Shown: piece after piece, positions 1-12,400 of the stretch
How the letters are laid out: every line of letters starts with the position of its first letter
Position numbering within the stretch: position 1 is the first letter of the stretch
Source of the DNA: Bedellia somnulentella
Taxonomy: Eukaryota > Arthropoda > Insecta > Lepidoptera > Bedelliidae
Assembly (NCBI GenBank): GCA_963576735.1
Contig: OY755178.1
Coordinates: forward strand, 16,802,001-16,866,000
DNA length: 64,000 nucleotides
Direction of reading: 5' to 3'
Notes under the pieces: model-generated
Database searches by the model: none
What the model saw: only the letters and a program-made list of their open reading frames with translations
Told to the model about the DNA's origin: nothing
Program-made: the position numbers and the translations under genes

Positions 1-69
1 TTTTTTTTTTGTAAGTTACATTCGTAATCATTTTCGGTGGAAATGTTTATTATAGTGTAGTGTGGTGTG
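1..69. other. Poly-T tract and low-complexity DNA
   Basis: The window opens with a run of ten or more T followed by TGTGG-rich sequence just before a family M copy. It lies inside a HEXD intron. Confidence 0.4.
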
Positions 70-271
70 CCGTGTAGTGTCGGCTTAGAATAACACTACC
101 CCATTTCTACCCTTGGGTGATCGTAAGAGGCGACTAAGGGTATAGGAGCTTTTTAAGTGATTTTTGGGCGATGTGGTTGGAGACCCGCCAATCAACTTCC
201 ATAAGTGGCTGAGGAATTTCTCATTAAGTTAAGGGATTTATAGCCGTGAGTATATTTATGTATGTATGTTT
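70..271 (+). repeat. Family M SINE-like copy, internally deleted
   Basis: Starts GTGTAGTGTCGGCTTAGAAT and ends in a TATGTATG tail. The stretch between the GGTTGGAGACC block and the CAACTTCC block is shortened. Confidence 0.8.
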
Positions 272-334
272 ATTATAATCAAGAAGATAATCTATGTAAA
301 TAGATAAAATATACCTACATATATTTCTTTCCAG

Positions 335-489
335 AATACCACCTAGGCAAGTTGGTCCAACCGGTGGTATGGGATTACAACACGGAGGAATATTTCAACA
401 TGAACCAGAATACATGGAGGGTGTACAGGCAGGTTTTCAACAAGGTGTGGGTCGCATCGGCATATAAGGGAGCTAATGGGAGCTCTAAG
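335..489 (+). CDS. HEXD: HEXD exon a
   Basis: Acceptor AG at 333-334 follows a pyrimidine-rich tract, and donor GT is at 490-491 (GTCAGT). The exon starts with two bases that complete a codon and ends at phase 0 after Lys. It encodes YHLGKLVQPVVWDYNTEEYF, then the NMNQNTWRVYRQVFNKVWVA segment, then SAYKGANGSSK. Confidence 0.85.
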
Positions 490-3400
490 GTCAGTTTTTA
501 CATACATACAAGTCATAAGTTCCTATTGCGGTTGGTAGAGACTATCGAATGCTACTTTTTACGATCCTATTAAACCTTTCAAGCTTCGTCTACAGTCATC
601 AATCTTTTTATACATGCTCTTTTATTCTTCACACACTTCGGACGCCTGCTTTTTTTGAGCTAATTCTCTATTTGTCCTAATGTGTTCACTGTGGTCATTC
701 TCTACTGGCATTACCATCAACATTAGAAATATTTCAACATAAACCAAAATACTTGGAGGGTTTACAGGCAGGTGTTTAACAAGGTGTGGGTCGCATCAGC
801 ATATAAGGGAGCTAATGGGAGCTCTAAGGTCAGTTACTATTTTTGGTGCACGAACACTCAGTTCCTAGTTCTGGTCGCAACTGAAACAGTGCGTAGATGA
901 AATTTTATACGTCTACTCAATTAGTCAAACGTGTTGCGGATATCGAGTGCCCTGTAAGCGAAATCTATAGGGGGTTATCTATGATACCAGCGGTATAGCA
1001 CCGAAGAATACTTTAATATGACATATGAAATGTTTAATGTGCCATATGAAAGTTTTAAGAGTGGCGGCCACGTTTTGATTAAGGTCACGAAAAGACAGAA
1101 CATTTCTACTTACTCTACCAGAGCAATGCTTATCTATTAGATGTGATGATGATGACTTAAGAGAATATTCACCAACTATCCTTATTTTATTCCTTTCCCC
1201 TCAACTTCCTAAAGTGTCTAAAGAATGTCCAAATTAAGAAATACTGAAACCTCTTTTTTAAAAATATATATTATGTATGTATCTTCTACTGAAATTACCA
1301 AGAACATTAAGTCAAATTTTTAAAAATATATATTATGTATGTATCTTCTACTAAAATTACCAAGAATATTAAGTCAAATTTTTAAAAATATATATTATGT
1401 ATGTATCTTCTACTGAAATTACCAAGAACATTAAGTCAAATTTTTAAAAATATATATTATGTATGTATCTTCTACTGAAATTACCAAGAATATTAAGTCA
1501 AATTTTTAAAAATATATATTATGTATGTATCTTCTACTGAAATTACCAAGAACATTAAGTCAAATTTTTAAAAATATATATTTTGTATGTATCTTCTACT
1601 GAAATTACCAAGAACATTTAGTCAAATTTCAATCCCACAACCTCCAAATAAATGAAAATATCCTTACAGATAGTTTCCCCAGTACAACGCTACGTGAGCA
1701 ACCACGTCGCGTGGATGAAAGAGATGTACAACAACGCTTCTCAGATCAACTTTTGTGGGATTGTACTTACCGGCTGGTCCAGGTATGTTATTACATACAT
1801 ACATATACTCACGGCTATAAATCCCATAAAGGGGTAGCCAGAGCTAGGGAATTAGAAATTCCTTAGCCACTTTTGGAAAGTTGAATGGGGAATAGATGGT
1901 AAAACCACCACATCGCCCAAAAATTCCTTAATAGTCCCAATACCGTTAGTCGCCTCTTACGTTCACCCATCGGTAGAAACGGGGTAGTGCTATTCTAAGC
2001 CGACACTACACGACGAACTCTTACATCTCCCTTACCAACATTATATCGTATTTATATGTTAATTTCAGATACGACCATTTCGCCACTCTCTGCGAGCTAA
2101 CGCCGGTATCTCTACCATGTCTTGCTAGCTGCCTCAAAACCTTAACTAGAAACATTCTTGATAACGGTGAGTAAACTAAAAAACCTTTAAACTATATATA
2201 TTAATTATATTTCTAAAACGTATATATGTGTATTTTATTTAGGTATTTGTATTGCGTACGTATGTGTTCATATTCGTTAAATATCTATATTATTTTGTAT
2301 GATTAATATTTATATTGTTATTAAAATTAAATAAGTTAGTTTTAAGTAAGCTTAATAGATTATTGTGTTTTTTTGGCCTTGTTTTGTGCATCTACCCAAA
2401 TAATTAATTTATCGATCTCACCTTCCAAAGGTTGTCTGGAAGAGATCACTTTTAGCGATAAGACCGCCAATTGTACCTCACAGTAAACTGTTTGATCATA
2501 TTATTATTTTTGTAAATTTGTGTTTGATGTGCAATAAAGAGTTATTCTATTCTATTCTATTCTAAAATCTGGTGTATGATTCATTATGGTGTATTTATTT
2601 TAATTTTTGAATACCGTGTGGTGCCGGCTTAGAATGTCACTACCCCTTTCTACCCACGGGTGTCGTAAGAAGCGACTAAGGGTATGGGGCTTTTTCAAGT
2701 GGTTTTTGGGCGTTGCGGGTGAGACCCATCATCAATGATACTTTCTTTTACCATCGTGTCCCCTATCAACTTGCAAATGTGGCTGAGGAGTTTTCAGCTA
2801 CCCCTTTTGGGATTTGCGGCCGTGTATGTATGTATTGTAATATGGCGATCAGGCCGATGATACCCCTCTATCCTTGGTACTTATCTCTTGTTGTGAAACT
2901 TAGCTTGGAGTATATGTGTCTCTTTATACTCACGGCTAATATATGGAAAGTACATACATACATACACTCACTCACGACTAAAAATCCCTAGAAGGGGTAG
3001 CCAGAGCTAAGGAATTAGAAATTCCTCAGCCACTTTTGGAAGTTAAGTGGGAAAAAAAATTGGTGATGGGTCTCCTACAGCATCGCCCAAAAGTCCCTTA
3101 AAAGCCCCAATACCGTTAGTCGCCTCTTACGTACACCCACCGGAAGAAATGGGGTAGTGCTATTCTAAGCCGACACTACATGGCAAAGAAATATATTATG
3201 TTATATGTATTATATATGAGCCCGAGTAGCGATGAGCGCCTACCTTGCCGTAATACAGTGTTTTCACTAGTTCGGGGGGTAGAACTCAAAACTATCGTAA
3301 CAAATACATCATACTTTTGTTATGTAAATGTGATATACATCTTTAAATATTGTTACTGACACTTTATTTTATTAATTATTTGAATTTTGATTAGCAATAG

Positions 3401-6400
3401 AGAGTCCTTTTTCTATTATATTGTATATGTTTTTTCCACCAGGCGTGGTGCTAGAAAACCTGCCATCTTCAGAATGGCCGGGCGAGGATGTGGCTCGAGC
3501 GATCCAAAAATTTGTTGATTTGAGAGACCAGTGTTATAATCTTATACATGGGGACTCGTGAGTATACTGTTTTTTTATTGTATTAGTTTTAGTTTTAATC
3601 GTTTAGCATTAGTAGCTTTTTAGATGGAATATTTTCTTGTTAAGACTAAGTGTGAAAATAATACAGTAATATGATTTCATACAACTATGAGCTATGCGGA
3701 CAAAACATACTTTGTGAGTAATATTACTGTGTATTAAGAAAAAGATCTTTTCTAATGAATTTTGAACCACTTTTTGTTTCACGGCAGCTTAACAATCTAT
3801 GCTATGTATTTGGACAAGTTTGATATTTAGACTGCCTCCGTGGTGTCGCGGTTATGCGCTTGGTTTTAAGTACGGAGGTCTCGGGTTCGATCCCCGGGGG
3901 GTGGTAACCTTACAAATTTAATTTGTAAGATTTAACCCAGTCTGGAAGGATATTAGGCTTGAATCACCTGATTATCCGAAAATTAAGATGATTCCGTGCT
4001 TCGGAGGGCACGTTGAGCCATCGGTCCCGGCTACTATTACGTTAGTAGTCGTTAGTCTGCCAACCCGCAATTTGGTATGCAAAGTTTATTTTGGTATTTA
4101 TAAAATATTTTTATTCGATTGTAAACACGAAAATAAAAGAATAATTTGATAATTTTTCATTTAAATTGTCATTCAAGTCATGATTTTTTAAATATTGTTT
4201 AACTTTTGTTCTTAATGACGTCATCGATCGATAAAATCACGTAACGACATGCAAATGAAGCGAAATGTTTACTAAAATGTTGCTGTATGCAAAAAAAAAC
4301 ACGAATTTGTGATCTCAAATGCTATTATCACGATATTATATTAAATAAACCTATGATTTTCAGTATTTTATTAATAAACTGCAAAAACTAATGTCTTTGA
4401 AAAAAAGTCAAAAGTCAAAAAAGTCAAAAAGTTTATTTTTCAAAATTAAGTTAAAAATTAACATTTTTTAAACGTCAAATTTTTTTAAATTTATCATTAG
4501 TCCGTTGCTTCGGAAGGTGTTCGTAAAGAGAAGAAGCAACAAAGAAACTCTTTACATTCACATTTTTTCATTTTTTCAAAACATGGTTTGTACAATTTCA
4601 GTTTATTAACATGTTTTTACTTTATAAAAGATTTTCTATGCGACAAAACCAAACGCTAGTTTGACATATTTAAAATAAATTGTCCATCACAAAAACCAAT
4701 CACATAACGTGAGAAGAAAAATCCTCACCAGACAATTATTCCTAGGAATAACGAGGGAAGATTTATAGCTTTACGGACACGGTCATGTGCGCGTTGGGTC
4801 CTTGTCGTTTAAAAAATCTTGAACACTGTAGTAAGACTTCTTTAAAAGCATGGCTTTTATTGCCTTTTTAAAAGATGCCACAGGCAATTCCAATATGTCA
4901 GAAGGAAGTTTGTTGAACATTTTCAGGGATAGTCCCATAAAGGAGTTACTTACTTTATTAAGTCTCCACTTCGGTACGTTAAGTTTCTCCTTATTTCGAG
5001 TATTAACAGTATGCCTATCACTAACTTTACTAAATTGGCCTATATTCTTTTTGGCATACATTAAATTCTCAAATATGTATTGGCAAGGGACAGTTAAAAT
5101 GCCAATATCTTTAAATTTTTCGCGCAACGAATACCTCGACCTCAACATGTAAATAGATCGGATAGCTCGCTTTTGTAAGACGAAAACTTTATGAACATCA
5201 GCCGCTTTACCCCATAATAAAATACCGTACGACATAATACTATGAAAATAACTGAAATACACAATGCGAGCTGTTTCTACGTCTGCTATTTCTCTAATCT
5301 TACGCACGGCATACGCTGCTGAGCTCAGCCTTTTAGAAAGTGTTAGTATATGGGGTCCCCATTGCAACTTAGAATCGATTATTATCCCTAGGAATTTTGT
5401 CTCTTTCACTAATTCTACTTTTTCACTATCAATAACAATATTGTTATCAACTTGCCTAACATTCGGTAAAGTAAATTTAATACATTTAGTTTTTTTGGCA
5501 TTTAGAACCAGGTTATTTACAGTAAACCAATGCAATACCAGTGAGATAGCTTTATTTACGTCGTCAAGAGATGTAGAGGATCTCGCTACATTAAATATTA
5601 AAGATGTGTCATCTGCAAACATAACTATCTCAGAATACTTTTGTACCATAAATGGTAAATCATTAATGTAAATCAGAAACAGTAATGGGCCAAGTATAGA
5701 ACCTTGAGGAACGCCCATCTCTATTTCCGATCCTTCCGACGTGGTTCCATTAATATCAACCTTTAAAGTTCTTTTATGAAGATATGATGCCATTAATTTC
5801 AGTGCTTGCTCGTCAAAACCGTAATATTTAAGTTTAATCAACGCTATTTCTTTTTTTACACAATCAAAAGCTTTTGTGAGGTCACAAAATATACCTAATG
5901 CATCCCGGGAGTTTTCCCATGAATTAAAAATATGTTTCATTAGTGACACTCCTGCATCTACAGTAGACCTACCTTTGGTGAAACCATATTGCTCGTCATG
6001 GAATATATTATGATTGTTGAAATATGAAAGCATTTGGTTGGACATGATTTTCTCAAAAACTTTACTGAGAACTGGCAAAATAGAAATAGGCCTATAATTG
6101 GTAAAGTCCTGACTATCTCCTGATTTATGTAGTGGGATGAGCCTACTTAACTTCATACAGTCTGGAAATTCTCCTATATCTATACATTTATTAAAAAGTA
6201 TCGTTAAATGAGGAGCGATTATATTTATTATTCTGTTTATGACGAAAACTGACATTCCTGTTATGTCTTCGGTTTTTTTAAGATTAATAGTTTTAAAATT
6301 TTTAATTATATCATTATTGTCAACATACTTGAAAGAAAACTGTGCTGTTGTTTTGGTAACATTTTGTTCCAACAACTCAAGAGCTTTCTGGGGACATGAA

Positions 6401-9400
6401 TTTAATTTCTCTGTTGTCTGAGTGGGGGTATTTATAAAATGATTTTCAAAAATGTCAGCAATTTGTGATTTTGACTGTATCAGTTCATTATCTAATAATA
6501 AATTGAGATCATGTGGGGACTTTAGTTTTCCAGTTTCACTGTTAATTATTTTCCAGACAGTCTTACTCTTGTTAGAAGAATTCATAATTTTATGTTTTAT
6601 GCATCTAGATTTAGCTTCACCACAAACTTTTTTGAAAATTTTTGAATAATTTCTGACATAAATAATAAAATCTTGGTTGAAGTTATAGGACTTTTCTCTA
6701 TAAATGTTATATAGGTGATCTCTACTTATTCTAATTCCAGCGGTGGCCCATTCAGCAAAAGAGCATTTTGTATTACACAGTATTACCTTAGTTTTAAAGA
6801 TTTTGTTGAATTCAGTTTTTAGCTCATTGATGAATGAAAGACAATTCTCTAATGATTCACTGCTTCTCATTGGGGGGCTGATGCTAGACCTAATATTATT
6901 TTCAAATAAGCTAAGTTTTTTTTCAGTTATCTGTCTACATACTATTGACTTTTTCTTTTCGATGGTAAATTCTAAATTTATAAATTGACCCTTGTGGTCT
7001 GAGGTAATGCAATCAAAAAGGAAGTGACCGGAGTAATCACAATTGCAATAAATATTATCTAAACATGTTGCAGAGGTCGAGGTAATTCGGGTTGGCTCAT
7101 TAAATACATTTAGGAGATTAAATGATTGAAAAAATGTCAATATTCTCTCCTTTACTAGACCCTCACCCAACAAGTCAACATTGAAATCCCCACAAACTAC
7201 AACCTCTCTGGAGCTGCGGGAAGCCATCCCCAAAGCATCCTCCATTGCTGCTTCAAAGATGTCATAGTTACCTTTGGGTGGGCGATATACACACAAAATT
7301 ATATACTTGCTCAATTCAATGCATGAGATTTCTACATGTTGTTCAACAGAGAGTCTACAGATGTCTTTTCTTTCTTTAAATTTAATGTCTACATATAATA
7401 GTATCATACTACCCCCACACATTATGGACTCTCTGTTAAAACAACTGCCCACTGTGTAATTCTTTAAACTAAAATTCATTTGTTCTGCTTTTAACCAGTG
7501 TTCTGTTAAACAAAGTATTTTGGCATTGTACTTATTAATGAATAACTCTAATTCTAATAGTTTGCAGGAAAGGCTCTGTATGTTCTGATGAACTAGTGAA
7601 ATGTATGCCTTTTCCTTTGTCTTACTACCTAGTTTAAAGCTAAATTTGCAGATACATTAGTACATGTACTAATAACTGCATCCAAGTCAGATGAAATTGT
7701 TATGTTATTCAAATTAATAACATTGTTGTATACAATATTACTAGCTAGTAACATAGCTAGACGTTTTTTAGAATGTTCAGGTACTTTCAAGGTACTTTTA
7801 GTCAATAATGGTTTCTTAATATAATTATTTATATTAAAATTAACAATTTTTTGCCTATATCCCAAGGTCAAATTATATAGTAACATATTTAGTTTATAAA
7901 TCCTAGTATTAACCTTATAGCTAAGATGCTTGGAATATAGGAAGTCACTTATAATTATTTTTCTAACATTTAAATTGACCAATTTGTCAAATGATTTCTT
8001 TAAGTCACTTGGATGATACTTCTACCACGCCACGCCACGCGCGCGCGCTCCGCGAAAAGTTTTAGCTTAAATATTCAATTTCTTATAGTAAACGTAGTGT
8101 TAGATTTGATTTTTTGGTGTTAAAAAAAGTCTAAATTCAGTGCCTACATTTTGGTATAAAGTGTGTGAAGGAGACGATTCAAATAAAGAAGATATTACGA
8201 AAAAACTTTCATTTTTGAAAATCAAAATTTCTTCAAAAAATCATAACTCCAGATTTATCGCCTTAAGCATACTTTTTTAAAGTGTGTTCTAGTGCGCCGC
8301 GGTGTTACGCATCTTTTGAGGTCAAAATAAAGAAGTAGACGTAAAAATTGGATCTTCTGAGAGCCAAAAACCATAAACCGGAAGTGACCCAAAAATCGGA
8401 TCCAAAATAGTGTACTCAAATCTGAAGATCTCCCCAGCTAGCCACTACAAAAAGAACAATAAGACCGTTTAGAGCATCAAAATCTTATAAAAATTCGATG
8501 AGATATTGATTTTTAAGTGTTTTTGGAAAAAATAGAAAATTTTCAAAAAGTCATATCCCTGAAAAGCGACCGATGACATATATTTTTCTCAACATCATAA
8601 GAAGTGCATATTAGTGGACATTAAGTTTAGTGATAAAGCTAGTGATAAGTTCCTGAAAAAATTTTCAGTAGAAATTAAATAGTGAATAAGTTAAAAATTA
8701 AGTGCTCAAAGCAGTGCCAAATTGGATTGTTTTAACACTCGACTAGATAAACGTTAGAAAAACATAGTATCTATAGTGGAAAAATGTTATCCGAAAGTTG
8801 CAGTGTACTTAAATAAATAGTGAAATACCAACAAAACATTTTCTCAAGACAAGTGAGGCGCTAGTATCAAAATGAGTAAAATTTGCTGTGCTTGCCAAGC
8901 ACATATAAATGTAGGAGAACGTATAAAATGTTGTTCATGTAAGAGCATATACCACAACGAATGTCTTGGAATAACAAAAAAGAAATTCATAGAAGACTCG
9001 CAATATTATGATTGTTCTTGGCAATGCCCTGATTGTTTGAATATTACTAAACGGAAGAAAAACGATAGTACACCGGTAAGAGGCCACTCCATAGCCTCAA
9101 GCATAAGTCGAGAATCGGACCAAAGCATCTTAGGTGACACACTACTGGAAAATGGTGAGCATAATAGTGATATGTTAAGCGAACTACGAGCAATAAGGTT
9201 GCAGATGGATACGATGATAAAAAAACAGGAAGATCGTGATAACGTCCTCAACGAAACACTAAAATCCCTACAATCCAGTTTTGCTAACGTAAATTTGAGA
9301 TGTGACGCCTTAGAATCTGAAATAACGCAACTGAAATCGATTACTAAACAAAACCTTGAACGCATAACCATTTTAGAACGGGAAAATAACCAGCTCAAAG

Positions 9401-12400
9401 ATTCACAACACCTTAAGGGCATAGTTACCTCAAAAGAACCAGTTGAGGACCCACAAAAATCGAACAAGCCTACAACCTCGTCATTAGTCAAGGATGAACA
9501 AGGGTTCACCCAGTCTAGAGCTTTGAAAACTGAAAATGATAGGTATATTGTCGTCTATGGCCTGTGGGAATATACAAATGAAACTGACTTTCAACTCCAT
9601 GAAAGAGTGGTGAACATGTTTTACGATATAACAGGAATAGACGTTACGGGATATATAGAAGAAATGCAGCGTATAGGAAAGTTTGGCACCAAACGCCCTC
9701 TGAAAATTGAATTTCTGAGCAAAAGATTAGCTAGACAGCTTATGATTTTTTCGAAATTATTCCGAGGAACTGGTTTGTGGTTAGCCAAGTTATTGGATGA
9801 TAAACAACTTGAAGAAAGAAAGCTGCAAATTATTAAAAGAAGGTCAACAATACAACGAGATGCGCGACCCCCTAACCGAAGCTTCCAACCACGAGACGAA
9901 TTTGTAAACCCGACAGATACGCAACAGCTAACACTGCGCGATCGACGTCTTAACGAAATAGAACCGAAGTCCTCAAGAAATCAACCTTTTCACCCACCTC
10001 AGCAAGAAAACGATAAACGTAAAAACAATTGTTCCTTTCGTCATTAATAATCTAACAATTTTATTTCAAAATGTACAAAGTTTAAAAACCAAACTTCATT
10101 TAGTAGAGAACATTGCTGATGACTTTAACCTGTCGATACTTTGTTTTACAGAAACTTGGATTACAGATAAAAAAAGTGAACTTCTTAATATAGAAGGGTA
10201 CAATTTAGCCAGTTGCTTTTGTAGAAAAAGTCGCGAGGGTGGCGGTGTAGGCATTTTTGTTAAGGAGTGTATAGAATATATAGAATGTGAAGATATTATA
10301 GAACTCTCAATAGAATATATACTAGAAATTAGTGCCATTTCCATAAGTAGATATAACTTGATTATTATTGTTTTATACTGGCCAAATAGCAAGAGAGAAG
10401 TGAACACAGTCACTAATCAGCTAATTAATCTATTAAACCTTATTAAAGTTAAATATAGTAAAAAACATATAATTATAGGGGGTGATTTAAATGTAGATTT
10501 CATGAGTAAAAAAAAACTATGTCTTGAAATGATAAATCTATTCAAAACATGTAATTTTGAACAAAAAGTAAAAGAACACACAAGAATTTCTAAAACATGC
10601 GCTTCTTGCTTAGACATGATTTTCACAAACTTTGATATATCTAAAGTTAACCATATTGAAGTTAGAGAATTAGGGCTATCTGACCACAAAGGTGTATTTG
10701 TGAGTATGAAACAGCCAAGCCAAACATCTAAAAAATACTTTCTTACGGAAAAACGAAGTTTCACTATACAAAATATGACCCGTTTCAAAAACGAACTTCA
10801 AAAAATTGATTGGGACAAACAGTTAAAATCTTACAACAATATAGACAATAATTACGAAATATTTAACAATATATTAACTGAAATTTTGAATAAAACAATA
10901 GCTAGAATAATATGTAAAGTCAAAATAAACCAAAATAAGAAGTCATGGCTAACAAATGGCATTAAAATATCTTGTCGAAACAAAAGAAACTTAAAAATAT
11001 TAACGTTGCATACCAATAGTAAGATTATTCACGACCACTATAAAAAATATGGAAAATATTTAAAAAACGTAGTGAGAGCCTCTAAACAAAAACAATTCAT
11101 ACAAAAAATGAATAAAGCTCAAAACAAAAACAAGTGCATGTGGGATATAGTGAAAGAAAAAACTAATAAAAAAACCAAACGTGAAAGAAAAAACATGCTA
11201 CTTAAAATTAATAATGAAACAATAGAAGACCCCCAAAAAATATCAAATGTGATGAACAAATATTTCACATCATTAGGTAACCCAGATAATAGTAAAGAGA
11301 AAGTATTAATTGCAGATAAAATACCAAAAACGGCTCAACCCTCAGTTAAGTCATGCCCAAGAAATGTTAGCTCTATGTATCTAAGCCCAACTAACTCTTC
11401 TGAAGTAAGAAATATTATAAAGTCACTAAAAAATAAAGTAAGTTTTGGTAGCGATGAATTCCCCCCACTTCTCGTAAAATTTTGTAAATATGAATTATCT
11501 GAACCGCTTACTAAGCTGATTAACCAATCATTTGCTGAAGCTAAATTCCCCGACCTACTTAAGGAAACAATAACAAAACCTATACCTAAAACAAATAAAA
11601 CAGATGAGCCTCACCATTATAGACCGATAGCGATGCTATCTTCATTCTCTAAGGTTATTGAAACAGCAATGTCAAATAGACTAATAAAATTCTGTGACAA
11701 ATTTAATATCTTAAGTAACAATCAGTTTGGGTTTAGAAAAAATAGGTCAACCACATTTGCATTATATACTCTAACAGGCAAAATCTTAAATATAATTAAT
11801 AATCGCAAACACGCTGTTGCTTTAATGCTCGATATGAGCAAAGCATATAATAAAGTTTTTCATCCAAAACTGCTGAAAAAACTTCATGATATTGGTGTAC
11901 GTGGGCCAGCATACCAATGGTTTCTCTCATACTTAAAAAATCGTCTCCAATCAGTAGAAATAGAATATTTTAATGAAGAGGAAAATACTCTATCCAGAGT
12001 GCGATCTAATAAATTAACATCCAATTATTCTATTCCACAAGGAAGCGTTTTAGGATGTATATTATTTTTATTGTACATCAATGACTTACCGCTAAATATA
12101 CCTGTAACCACCGACAGTATTATATATGCCGATGACATTAATTTGATTTTTTCTGTTAAAGACCATAACGATCTGAATCAAAAAGTACAAAATACACTCT
12201 CATGTCTAACTAATTGGCTAAATGATAATAATCTAGAGTTAAATGTTTCCAAAACTAAACTAATGCAGTTTAGACCGCATCAAAAACGCCCTCTAAATAC
12301 TTCTGACATAGCTTTTGAAAACTGTAAATTAAAATCATTCAATACATGCAAAATCCTCGGCATTGAAATGGATACTTCCCTATCTTGGAAAGAACATGTC

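Noticed and set aside
1256..1630. CRISPR-like regular repeats
   Set aside because: Units are contiguous 62-bp tandem copies without unique spacers, in an animal intron. It is a minisatellite.
2713..2991. 92-aa open frame
   Set aside because: Spans two family M copies and the spacer between them. No protein family.
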